From Longimonas halophila (GTDB lineage: Bacteria > Bacteroidota > Rhodothermia > Rhodothermales > Salinibacteraceae), in NCBI RefSeq assembly GCF_002554705.1, contig NZ_PDEP01000001.1:1-64000 (forward strand): DNA of 64,000 nucleotides, in the 5' to 3' direction. The notes beneath the pieces are model-generated. The model was not told where the DNA came from. It saw nothing but the letters and a program-made list of their open reading frames with translations, and ran no database searches. The position numbers and the translations under genes were made by a program. The stretch's first letter is position 1. Each line of letters begins with the position of its first letter. Of the stretch, positions 17,238-25,258 are shown one piece after another.

Positions 17238-18221
17238 ATGATTCGTCTGCAAAAGCGCGTGGCGCGCGTCTACGATCGCCTTGAAGCATTCTGGGAACGC
17301 CCGGCATCTCAGCGTCACCTGGCCACACTGCTGATCGTTGCGTTTGCTGCCGCGCTCTGCACCATTGAGGCGCAACGCCTTGGCTGGCTTCCCAACGTGG
17401 GATTGCTTGGCCAAGTGCCCACCAACCACTTCTACGCCATCGATGTCGCGTTCTCGCTCTTTCTTGTGTTTGAGGTCATCGGTCTTGTATTTGGGTTGGC
17501 GACTTCTGTGGCCGACACCGCGGGGAAACAGCTCGAAATCTTTTCGCTCATCCTGCTACGCCAGTCGTTTAAGGAGCTGGTCAACTTTGAGCAAGAACCT
17601 ATTGAGTGGACGCTGGAGATGGCAGACGCGGTGGAGGCGGTGCAGCTCGTTGTAGTTGATGCCACGGGCGCACTCGCCATTTTTGCACTGGTAGGCGGGT
17701 TCTATGCGCTGCAGAAGCACCAGAACATCACGTCGTCTACTGCCGAACTGCGCCGGTTTGTGGAGTCGAAGAAGACCCTGGCAGTAGCATTGCTCGTTAT
17801 CTTCGGCGGCGTTTTGTTGTACGGCGGCGTGGCCTTAATGCAAGGCAACTTGGCGTATCCCTTGTTCGAAACCATCTTTACGGTGTTCATCTTCAGCGAT
17901 GTGCTCATTGTGCTGCTGTCGCTGCGCTACGGCAACGCCTACCACGTGGTGTTTCGGAACTCAGGGTTTGCCGTAGCCACGGTCATGATTCGGCTGGCGC
18001 TGGCCGGGCCGCGCTATATCGACGCGGCACTCGGCGTGGGCGCAGCGCTCTTTGCCATCGGTGTAACCCTTGCCTACAACTACGTATCGCCGGTGCTGGA
18101 GGCCGATGCGAAGACCCGCGCCCGCCGGGCGGCGCTTATTGCCGGTCCCGGCGCAGCTGCTCCAGACAGTGAGGACCCGTCCTCAACCGATGTCGAGTCT
18201 CCTCCTGCATCGCAGCGCTAA
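17238..18221 (+). CDS. Multispanning membrane protein of unknown function
   Basis: The product has 327 residues with about six or seven hydrophobic segments, for example HLATLLIVAFAAALCTIEAQ, YAIDVAFSLFLVFEVIGLVF, VVVDATGALAIFALVGGFYA, LAVALLVIFGGVLLYGGVAL, IFTVFIFSDVLIVLLSL and IDAALGVGAALFAIGVTLAY. The C-terminal 50 residues are polar (Arg/Ala/Ser/Pro). The overall layout resembles uncharacterised ion-channel-like membrane proteins of Rhodothermota, but no motif settles a function. The ATG at 17238 is preferred over a TTG two codons upstream. It lies 208 bp after ftsE and converges with the DUF4097/TonB gene. Confidence 0.6.
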   Translation: MIRLQKRVARVYDRLEAFWERPASQRHLATLLIVAFAAALCTIEAQRLGWLPNVGLLGQVPTNHFYAIDVAFSLFLVFEVIGLVFGLATSVADTAGKQLEIFSLILLRQSFKELVNFEQEPIEWTLEMADAVEAVQLVVVDATGALAIFALVGGFYALQKHQNITSSTAELRRFVESKKTLAVALLVIFGGVLLYGGVALMQGNLAYPLFETIFTVFIFSDVLIVLLSLRYGNAYHVVFRNSGFAVATVMIRLALAGPRYIDAALGVGAALFAIGVTLAYNYVSPVLEADAKTRARRAALIAGPGAAAPDSEDPSSTDVESPPASQR

Positions 18222-19534
18222 CCCTGCTCCGACGCCTCCTCAGGACCAAACTGCACCCACACGGTGATGCGCGACGCAACCGGCTCTCCATCGCGCTGCC
18301 CGGGCTCAAAAGAGGTATTACGCACCACGCGTAGCGCCTCTTCGTCACAGCCGTAGCCTATGCCACGTACCAGCTCGGCCGTGCGCACCGTGCCATCGGC
18401 ATCGACCGTAGCCTGCACATACACGCGGCCCGTGATGTCGTTGGCCGCCGCCTCATCCGGATAGGTAGCCGCCTCCGTTAGCGTCTCCAGACCACCAACT
18501 GGGGCGGCCTCGGTATCAACCTCGGTGTATACTGAATCGCTCGCCGGTGCAGGGGCGCTGGATGCTTCAGTAGTGTCAGAATCGGCAGGCAGCGTCTCGC
18601 GCTCGATCAGCGTGTCGGGCGCTGCCAGATCGGTGGGAGCCGTGGCACTGGTGTCGGAGCGCATATCGTTGGCCCGCGCCTGCAGCATGATGTTGCCGTG
18701 CGTGGTACGCGCCCGGATCGAAGCCGCGCCGGTGCCCAACTGCCCCGTAAACTGGTATCCGGCTTCGCTGGCCTGCAGCGCACGCTCGGTGTAGGCGAGC
18801 CCCTGCGAGAACACGCGTCCCGCTGTTGTCGCCACATCCAGCTGTGTCGACGCCGTATCGGGCAGGGTGATGCGAATGGTTCCGTTCTCCGTCTCAAGGT
18901 CGGCCTCGATGCCCGAGGGCAGTGTGGCCCAGTCTACGGTGATGTCGCCGTTGTTGAGACGTACGCGCACGGCCCCCTCTGCGGCCTCAACGTGCACATC
19001 GCCGTGCGTCTGCTCGATGTCGATCGCGCTACGCAGCCCGTGCAGGTGCACGGCACCGCTGGAGCGACGCACGGTGAGCGGCGTGCTGGCCGGCAGCGTG
19101 CCCGACACATTGATGATGCTGCGCTCCGGCACATCGCTCTGCAGGTCGAACGTATAGCGTGTTTCGCTGCCCCGCTCAGCAATGGCGAGTCCTTCAAGCA
19201 CATTTTGCGCGCGCGTTGAGTCGCGGTCGCGCGCAATCTTTGTGAACGTCCACGCCGCCGTGTCGTCGGAGTGTGCGCGCAGGTCGAGCGCACCGCGCAG
19301 TCCTTCAAGCGCCACGGTACGCTCGGCGGGCGCCACGGTGCGCTCCTCGACCGTTTGCACTGCCACCTGCCCCACGGCAAGCGCGCCCCGTTCGGTTTCT
19401 TCGAGGCCCGGCTCGTCGGTGCCGCACGCGGACAGGCTCATGACCAGCACGGCAAGCACGAGAAGGGGCAGCCCCCGAATCCATCGTGCGCTATCTGATT
19501 GTAGAGAAGAAGATATAATCTGTTGTTGATGCAT
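18218..19534 (-). CDS. DUF4097 (adhesin-like) lipoprotein with C-terminal TonB domain
   Basis: The product has 438 residues. A lipobox LSAC near residue 37 follows a hydrophobic segment (LPLLVLAVLVMSLSAC). Residues about 60-290 are DUF4097-like beta-helix repeats (GAVHLHGLRSAIDIEQTHGD, NGDITVDWATLPSGIEADLE). A Ser/Thr/Asp/Ala-rich linker follows. Residues about 355-433 form a TonB C-terminal domain: NDITGRVYVQATVDADGTVR through CDEEALRVVRNTSFEPGQRD to SRITVWVQF. Classical TonB has an N-terminal membrane anchor; here the domain is carried by a lipidated DUF4097 protein. It lies 29 bp downstream of ftsX, likely co-transcribed. Confidence 0.75.
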   Translation of the reverse strand: MHQQQIISSSLQSDSARWIRGLPLLVLAVLVMSLSACGTDEPGLEETERGALAVGQVAVQTVEERTVAPAERTVALEGLRGALDLRAHSDDTAAWTFTKIARDRDSTRAQNVLEGLAIAERGSETRYTFDLQSDVPERSIINVSGTLPASTPLTVRRSSGAVHLHGLRSAIDIEQTHGDVHVEAAEGAVRVRLNNGDITVDWATLPSGIEADLETENGTIRITLPDTASTQLDVATTAGRVFSQGLAYTERALQASEAGYQFTGQLGTGAASIRARTTHGNIMLQARANDMRSDTSATAPTDLAAPDTLIERETLPADSDTTEASSAPAPASDSVYTEVDTEAAPVGGLETLTEAATYPDEAAANDITGRVYVQATVDADGTVRTAELVRGIGYGCDEEALRVVRNTSFEPGQRDGEPVASRITVWVQFGPEEASEQG

Positions 19535-19563
19535 AGCAAGGCCCCCTGAATAGAGAATAGTAG

Positions 19564-20445
19564 TTAATGCAGTTCAACGCGGTTAATGAAACGGCGTACC
19601 GCCATAAACGAGCCCACCCAGCCCAGCACGATGCCTGTGATGATCGTTCCGCCCAAGAGCATCCACTCGATGTTGGGGGCCAGGCCCGCCATTTGCGGAA
19701 AGTAGCTCAGCGCCCCGCGGTAGAGTGCCCACAGCCCGCCCCCCGCCAGCATACCCGCGAGCATGCCCTGCAGCGCCCCCTCCACCAAAAACGGACGACG
19801 GATGAAGCCATCGGTAGCGCCCACAAGCTTCATGGTGCGGATAAGCAGGCGCCGCGCGTAGATGGTGAGACGAATGGTATTGCCTACCAGAAACAACGCC
19901 GCAATAAGAATGATACCGCCCACCGCCGCGCCGATGCTTCCGGCCAGCCGAATGTTCTGTTGTACCGTGTTCAAGAGCGGCTGGTTGAACACGACCTCAT
20001 CCACATGGTCCCACGTCTGCAGATCGGCTTGTAGCTGCGACAGGCTATCGGTTTGCACAAAAGGCGCTCGCACCTGCAGGCGGACCGACGCGGGCAGGAA
20101 CGGCTCGTCGATGAAGCTCTCTGCGCCCTCGCCAAACTCTTCCTGAAAGATGGCCTGCGCCTGTTCTTTAGAGATATACTCGGCAGAGGTGACCTGCGGG
20201 TGTGTCTGGATGCGCGAGAACAGCGCCTCAGCCTCCGATTCGGTGGCGCTTTCGGCGACGAACACCTCCATCTCGCCTACGCGCTGTTGAAGCCACGAAA
20301 GTACCTGTTGGGCCTCCAGTCCAAGCAGCGCCAACGTGCCCAGCATAAGCAGGGCTACGGCCATCGCCATCGTAGAGGCAAAGGCTGCGAAACGGGCGCG
20401 GCGAAAGTTGGCAATGCCTTCGCGGATCGAGAAGAACAGGGACAC
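19564..20445 (-). CDS. ftsX: Cell division permease-like protein FtsX
   Basis: The product has 293 residues. FtsX is the inner-membrane partner of FtsE and relays ATPase activity to peptidoglycan hydrolases. The N-terminal segment MSLFFSIREGIANFRRARFA leads into TM1 (STMAMAVALLMLGTLALLG). A periplasmic loop of about 120 residues follows, including AEYISKEQAQAIFQEEFGEG. Three C-terminal helices then appear, with the FtsX signature IRLTIYARRLLIRTMKLVGATDGFIRRPF. It is convergent with the ftsE-containing run, not downstream of ftsE as in most genomes. The DUF4097-TonB gene follows after 29 bp. Confidence 0.9.
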   Translation of the reverse strand: MSLFFSIREGIANFRRARFAAFASTMAMAVALLMLGTLALLGLEAQQVLSWLQQRVGEMEVFVAESATESEAEALFSRIQTHPQVTSAEYISKEQAQAIFQEEFGEGAESFIDEPFLPASVRLQVRAPFVQTDSLSQLQADLQTWDHVDEVVFNQPLLNTVQQNIRLAGSIGAAVGGIILIAALFLVGNTIRLTIYARRLLIRTMKLVGATDGFIRRPFLVEGALQGMLAGMLAGGGLWALYRGALSYFPQMAGLAPNIEWMLLGGTIITGIVLGWVGSFMAVRRFINRVELH

Positions 20446-20671
20446 AGCAGGACACCGGGTGTTAGGTCAAAGCAGGCAGGAACGTGCCGCACAACGTACG
20501 TATTTTGCGGGGCAATGTCGAACCCCGGTGCAGCGGCACAGCAGCGCCTCGGACGCACAATGCATTGTGGGGATCCGGATGAGATGGTCGCCCCGCGCGC
20601 TTCCCCTCTCTTTCTCCCTAAAGATAAATTTGAGGGGACCTTACAAGGCGGTTATCGGACTGCATGTACGC

Positions 20672-21511
20672 TTATGCAGGTGGTACCGGGGCTTCGTAGT
20701 AGGCGCCCAGCAGCTTCTGCTCGGTGGTGATCTCGCTCAGATGATCCAGGGCACGGCGCAGCGGCAGATCGGCATAGCTGCCGGCCACATCGACGTAGAA
20801 GAGGTATTGCCCGGGCGTGCCAAACTGCGGACGGCTTTCCATTTTGCAGAGGTCGAGTTCGCGCAGGGCAAACACGGCCAGGCTCTTGAACAGGGCCCCG
20901 GGCACGTTCTCGCGCAGGGCAAACACGACCGAGGTGCGGTTGGCCTGCGGGTGCACATGGTCTTTGGCCGTGCCCGCACGGATGCCCAGAAAGCGGGTGT
21001 AGTTGCGGTCATGGTCTTCGATACCCTCGGCCAGCACCTGTAGTCCATACTCGGCAGCGGCCTGGCGGCTGGCGATGGCGGCGTGGGTGGCGGTGCCCGA
21101 CTCAGCCACATCGCGCGCGGCCCCGGCGGTATCGTAGGCGGCTACGGACTGCGCCTGCGGGAGCGTGTCGGACAGGTAGCCCTGGCACTGCCCCAGCGCC
21201 TGCGGATGCGAGTGCACGGCTTCGATTGCATCCATACTGGCGCCAGACGGAGCCATCAGGCAGTGGCGGATGCGTAGGAACTGCCCGACCTCAACGTGCA
21301 CATGATGTGTGCGCAGGTAGTCGTAGTTCGCATGGACGCTGCCAAAGAGCGAGTTTTCGATGGGGACCACCCCGGCCTCAACCGTACCCGATTCGACCGC
21401 TGCAAAGACCGCGTCGAAAGTGTCGTACGGAGCGGGCGTTGCATCGGGGTAGAGCTGGGCCGCTGCGGCCTCGCTGTAGGCCCCAGCCACGCCCTGAAAA
21501 GCAACCGTCAT
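20672..21511 (-). CDS. pheA: Prephenate dehydratase with ACT domain
   Basis: The product has 279 residues. It converts prephenate to phenylpyruvate in phenylalanine synthesis, with feedback control by the ACT domain. Seen: VAFQGVAGAYSEAAAAQLYP at the start, VVPIENSLFGSVHANYDYLR, and an HSHPQALGQCQGYL loop. The catalytic Thr-x-Phe loop is NYTRFLGI. The ACT domain follows (RTSVVFALRENVPGALFKSL, then the ESRP motif, Phe-binding). No chorismate mutase domain is present. The ATG at 21511 starts MTVAFQG; the frame runs ten codons further. It is the last gene of a minus-strand run with yraN and a GbsR regulator. Confidence 0.92.
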   Translation of the reverse strand: MTVAFQGVAGAYSEAAAAQLYPDATPAPYDTFDAVFAAVESGTVEAGVVPIENSLFGSVHANYDYLRTHHVHVEVGQFLRIRHCLMAPSGASMDAIEAVHSHPQALGQCQGYLSDTLPQAQSVAAYDTAGAARDVAESGTATHAAIASRQAAAEYGLQVLAEGIEDHDRNYTRFLGIRAGTAKDHVHPQANRTSVVFALRENVPGALFKSLAVFALRELDLCKMESRPQFGTPGQYLFYVDVAGSYADLPLRRALDHLSEITTEQKLLGAYYEAPVPPA

Positions 21512-21555
21512 AACATGCAGGGCTGCAGAGCCCGGTCTCATGAATAGGGGGGATG

Positions 21556-21933
21556 CTACGCCCAGAACGCGTGTTGAATGTGGTCGATGTTGGGGGCGTT
21601 GCCTTGACGCAGCACAATGGCAACGACATCGAAGCGGGCGCTGGAGCGCTCCATGCGGTGCTGGTGTAGGTAGGCCTCCGACACCTTGACGAGCTGCTCC
21701 TTTTTGGACTCGGTGACGGCCTCTTCGGGCGCGCCGTAGCCGAGTCCGGAACGCGTTTTTACTTCCACAAAGACCAGGTCGCCTGTGGGCTCGGCGGTTG
21801 GGTCGTAGCAGATGAGGTCGACCTCAGCCCGCTCGAACCGGTAGTTACGTTCAATAACGTGGTAGCCCTTGTCTTCCAGATACGAGGCGGCCAGGGCTTC
21901 GCCACGGGCGCCTAAGTCGGTATGGTTGCTCAT
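21556..21933 (-). CDS. YraN/UPF0102 endonuclease-like protein
   Basis: The product has 125 residues. It shows the UPF0102 layout: LGARGEALAASYLEDKGYHVIERNYR at the start, then AEVDLICYDP and FVEVKTRSGLGYGAPEEAVT, which carry the Asp and Glu-x-Lys of a restriction-endonuclease-like (PD-(D/E)XK) active site. The cellular role is not established; homologues are usually near ribosome or DNA-processing genes. The ATG at 21933 was preferred over one four codons upstream because it starts the conserved MSNHTDLGARGE. pheA follows after 44 bp. Confidence 0.88.
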   Translation of the reverse strand: MSNHTDLGARGEALAASYLEDKGYHVIERNYRFERAEVDLICYDPTAEPTGDLVFVEVKTRSGLGYGAPEEAVTESKKEQLVKVSEAYLHQHRMERSSARFDVVAIVLRQGNAPNIDHIQHAFWA

Positions 21934-21990
21934 AGTGGGAGGCACAGAATCGGACAGGAGATACGGGGATGCGCAGGCCGTGCAATACTG

Positions 21991-22671
21991 CTATGCGGCA
22001 TCGGGTGACGGAGCGGCGGTACCGTTGGAAGGCGAACTCGAAGCGGGAGCGTCGCGGGTAGGGGGGGGATTGGCTGCGGCGGATCGGGGGGCTGTGTCGG
22101 TAGCATTGGCCACCAGCTGGGCCATCTGTACCAGTTGCCCCAACGTGTCGGTGTTGCTCTCCTGCACCAGCGGAAGCAGCACCTCAGAGACCGCTTCGAA
22201 TGCCTCCATCAGGTCGATGAGGGCGTCGAGGCGTTCGCGCAGCATGTCGGTGCGGGCGGTGGCCGCCGGGGTCTCGGTTTCGGGAAGCTGTGCACGGCAG
22301 TCTTCCAACTGGGCCTGCACCGGCTGCAGTTCACGTCGCTGGCGCTCCTCAATGATGCGCGCGGTAATGCGCCATACGTCGGTGTCGGCCTCGTAGTAGT
22401 CCTTGCGCGAGCCCGGCAGGTGCTGCTTCGACACAAGGCGCCACTCGGTGAGCGACCGCAGGTTCATGTTGGCGTTGCCCCGGCTAATATCCAGCGCCTC
22501 CATGATCTCGTCAGTATTCATGGGGGCATCCGCACAGAACAGGCGTGCATGGATCTGCGCCATGGTGCGGTTGATACCCCACTGCGAGGCCATCTCGCCC
22601 CAGAACGTAACGAGCGAAGCCACAGCGTCATTGTAGGCTTGGCCGGCGTCGGAAGACGTTGAGGCAGACAT
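21991..22671 (-). CDS. GbsR/MarR-family transcriptional regulator
   Basis: The product has 226 residues. It has the GbsR-type helix-turn-helix: WGINRTMAQIHARLFCADAPMNTDEIMEAL, DISRGNANMNLRSLTEWRLVSKQHLPGSRKDYYEADTDVW, followed by a long helical dimerisation region. The C-terminus is Ala/Ser/Pro-rich and disordered. GbsR proteins repress osmoprotectant uptake or synthesis in Bacillus and are frequent in halophilic Bacteroidota; the target here is unknown. It heads a minus-strand run with yraN (57 bp gap) and pheA. Confidence 0.78.
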   Translation of the reverse strand: MSASTSSDAGQAYNDAVASLVTFWGEMASQWGINRTMAQIHARLFCADAPMNTDEIMEALDISRGNANMNLRSLTEWRLVSKQHLPGSRKDYYEADTDVWRITARIIEERQRRELQPVQAQLEDCRAQLPETETPAATARTDMLRERLDALIDLMEAFEAVSEVLLPLVQESNTDTLGQLVQMAQLVANATDTAPRSAAANPPPTRDAPASSSPSNGTAAPSPDAA

Positions 22672-23086
22672 AAACAGCCCGTGCGTGGCATGGAAACAAC
22701 TGTGGGATACGTATTCCTGCAGCGCCTCCGATGGTTCCCGTCACGCCCCCTCAGTGGTTCGTCAACAACTACGTTGGTGGGAGCTCAATGCTATGCAGCG
22801 TTAAAAACGTACCGGTCGTGAAAGACAGGGAGCGACGCCGGGGTCTGGATGTGTCCCGCCGGTACTGCTCGCCGCAAGAGTCGTTTTTCATAGGGGAATC
22901 CATCATGGGCAATCCAACCGCTCCCCATACGTTTTTGTGCAACGCTGCGGTGGCAGTCTTCGTGTATGCTTACAGGTATGCCTGTATCGCTTTTTATGCA
23001 CACGAGCTTGCTGTTTTGTACCTTGGAGAGGCAACTGTTCTGCCTCCTGTGCCTGCTATCTTTTCGTGACGCGACCTGCGCCCTCT
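22672..23086. other. Intergenic region, 415 bp, no supported gene
   Basis: This gap separates the divergent GbsR and SAM-adenosyltransferase genes, so it should hold both promoters. Open frames of 112 and 70 codons exist on opposite strands but have no recognisable motifs and unusual Cys/Val-rich composition, so they are not called. No strong hairpin or repeat was seen. Confidence 0.6.
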
Positions 23087-23938
23087 ATGATTACACTCAC
23101 CACCGACTTTGGGACCCAAGACGCGTACGTACCGGCCATGAAGGGCACGATGCTCTCCATTGCGCCCGACGTTCGTCTGGTCGACATCACCCACCAGGTC
23201 AGTCCGCAAGACATTATGGAGGCAGCGTTTGTGCTGCAGGGCGCAATGCCGTACTTTCCGGCGGACACGGTGCACCTGGTGGTGGTCGATCCAGGGGTCG
23301 GGGGCAACCGTCGGGCGATTGCCCTTCGGCACAACGATCAGTGGTTTGTGGGGCCCGATAATGGGGTGTTTTCTCTGCTCTTAAACCAGGAGCCCCCCGA
23401 TGAGATCGTGGTGCTTGACAATCCTGAGGCGTGGCGCACCCCCACGCCCAGTTCAACCTTTCACGGGCGCGACATCTTTGCTCCTGCTGCTGCCCATCTG
23501 GCGGCGGGGGCGACACTCAAAGACATAGGCACGCCGATCGACCGTCTGTCTTCGCTACGCTGGGCCCTGCCCATGGTCGTAGAGCACACCATAGAAGGGT
23601 GGATCGTGCACATCGACCGGTTCGGGAACTGCATTACGAACATCCGCCGCGACACGGTAACCGAGGCTTTTCCCGATATTGGAGCCGACCAGTTAGCGCC
23701 ACCGCATCAAGAACCGCCTATTCCGCTTAAATGCTACGTGGGCTCGACCATCTTAGAGGCGCTGCATCCCACTTACGCTGCTGTGGCAGAGGGCGACCCG
23801 CTCATGCTTTTTGGAAGCAGCGGGTTTCTGGAGATCGCAGTCAACGGCGGTCATGCCGCTCAGCTGCTCAACATCCGCAAAAGTGATTCGGTGAAACTGC
23901 TTCCTCACTCGCTGGACGCAGCCAATGCCTCGGCGTAA
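23087..23938 (+). CDS. SAM hydroxide adenosyltransferase (DUF62 family)
   Basis: The product has 283 residues. Family members hydrolyse S-adenosylmethionine to adenosine and methionine and are related to fluorinases and chlorinases. Seen: MITLTTDFGTQDAYVPAMKG at the start, DITHQVSPQDI, VHLVVVDPGVGGNRRAIAL, FVGPDNGVFSLLL, and FHGRDIFAPAAAHLAAGA. The Asp-x-Phe-Gly-Asn segment IDRFGNCITNI lies in the C-terminal domain. The R-D-x-F/H set points to the hydroxide enzyme and not a halogenase. The ATG at 23087 matches the family start; the longer frame upstream is Cys-rich and not conserved. A sigma-like membrane protein follows after 56 bp. Confidence 0.9.
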   Translation: MITLTTDFGTQDAYVPAMKGTMLSIAPDVRLVDITHQVSPQDIMEAAFVLQGAMPYFPADTVHLVVVDPGVGGNRRAIALRHNDQWFVGPDNGVFSLLLNQEPPDEIVVLDNPEAWRTPTPSSTFHGRDIFAPAAAHLAAGATLKDIGTPIDRLSSLRWALPMVVEHTIEGWIVHIDRFGNCITNIRRDTVTEAFPDIGADQLAPPHQEPPIPLKCYVGSTILEALHPTYAAVAEGDPLMLFGSSGFLEIAVNGGHAAQLLNIRKSDSVKLLPHSLDAANASA

Positions 23939-23994
23939 CCCGCCGCACTACGTGTGCTTGCATGCTGCCTGTTTTTCTCTGCCCGCCCTCGCTC

Positions 23995-25191
23995 ATGGCT
24001 GACTCCGATTCGCCCTCGCTCCTTCAGCACCTCAATGCAGTGTACACCCTGGCGTGCACGCTCGTAGGTCCCGAGCAGGCCCAGGCGCTCACCCAGCAGG
24101 TCTTTCAGCATGCCGCTGCCGTGCCGCCTCGCGAGCGTCCCGAGAACCGCACGCTCTGGATGCTGGAGTGCACCCTGCGCGCCTACAGCAAGCACAAGCC
24201 TGCACATGCTGACACCCCCGACCTGCGCACGGCAGCCGCTCAGACCTTGGTTCGTGACACGCTTCCTGCTGCCTGGGCGGCCTGCTCGCCCCGCGACCGC
24301 ACGCTCCTGACGGCGCACTTGTACCTCGACCTCTCGGCCGCAACGCTTGCCTCTTTGGTGGACCTCTCGGCAGAGGACATTGAAACGGCGGTGCAGACGG
24401 CGCGGGCTACGCTTCGGGCTACGCTCCGCGACATGCTCGTGGGGCCGCAGCGCATGCTCGTTGACACGGCCTTTCCGGATTCGCGCCTCGACGATAGCAT
24501 CCGCGATTACCTGGAGTCAGATCACGGCGCGGCCCCGCGTTCACTTCGCGCTGCGGTTACGCGCACCATCCAGGCCGAGCGCACCCCCTCGTCTCAAACG
24601 CGCGAGCAGCGCTCCTCGCGCCGACGCAGCCAGTGGCTCAAGACCGGGGGCGTGATGGCCGGGCTTCTTGCCCTGTTCGTGGTAGCGTGGGGGCTGCATA
24701 CGCTGTGGGTCGGCTCCGACACGGCCCCCTCTTCTACTTCTACCAGCCTCGTTGCGTTTTCGGCTCGCCATGCCGACATGGCCCAGCCGCTGCTGGATCC
24801 GGCGACCCCCGATAGTGCCCAATCGGCCTGGCAACAGACGCAGGGCACCTCGCTTATCGTGCCTGCGGTGGCCCAGGCCGAACTGCGCCGCCTTGATGTG
24901 CTTGCGCTGGACGAAAACCGGCCGGTACCCGTGCTTCGCTATGAGATTGTGGATGCCGAAACGCCGCTCTATGTGCTGGCCTATTCCTATGCGCAACTCG
25001 ACGCCCTGGCCCCCCGCGTCACGCTCTCGCGCGCACTACGGCAGACGCTGGAAGCCGAAGATACCTTCGTTGAGCAGTCGGTTGATGGCCGGGCGGTGCT
25101 TCTTTGGCGCGTGCGCTCCCGCATCTACGTCGCCGTCTTTCCAGCAGATGCACGCAACGTACGTCCGCAACGCATTACGCCTGCACCGTAA
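23995..25191 (+). CDS. Membrane protein with sigma-70-like N-terminal domain
   Basis: The product has 398 residues. Residues about 8-150 resemble an ECF sigma factor: a region-2-like helical part (LLQHLNAVYTLACTLVGPEQAQALTQQVF) and a region-4-like helix-turn-helix (WAACSPRDRTLLTAHLYLDLSAATLASLVDLSAEDIETAVQ). A basic linker precedes one transmembrane helix (about 218-240, GVMAGLLALFVVAWGLHTLWV), and about 150 extracytoplasmic residues follow. A sigma-like domain fused to a membrane anchor could act as sigma and anti-sigma in one chain. Alternatively it is a degenerate relative with no promoter function. The ATG at 23995 is preferred over 23962 because the preceding residues are hydrophobic and unconserved. 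Confidence 0.55.
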   Translation: MADSDSPSLLQHLNAVYTLACTLVGPEQAQALTQQVFQHAAAVPPRERPENRTLWMLECTLRAYSKHKPAHADTPDLRTAAAQTLVRDTLPAAWAACSPRDRTLLTAHLYLDLSAATLASLVDLSAEDIETAVQTARATLRATLRDMLVGPQRMLVDTAFPDSRLDDSIRDYLESDHGAAPRSLRAAVTRTIQAERTPSSQTREQRSSRRRSQWLKTGGVMAGLLALFVVAWGLHTLWVGSDTAPSSTSTSLVAFSARHADMAQPLLDPATPDSAQSAWQQTQGTSLIVPAVAQAELRRLDVLALDENRPVPVLRYEIVDAETPLYVLAYSYAQLDALAPRVTLSRALRQTLEAEDTFVEQSVDGRAVLLWRVRSRIYVAVFPADARNVRPQRITPAP

Positions 25192-25258
25192 CTGCTGGCG
25201 CGTAGTACGAGCACAGAGGCTCCCGTCTCTGGCCAGCAGTCTCACGGACTCGTGCTAT

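Noticed and set aside
22731-23069. Plus-strand 112-codon frame in the GbsR/SAM-transferase gap
   Set aside because: No recognisable motif and Cys/Val-rich composition in a divergent promoter region.
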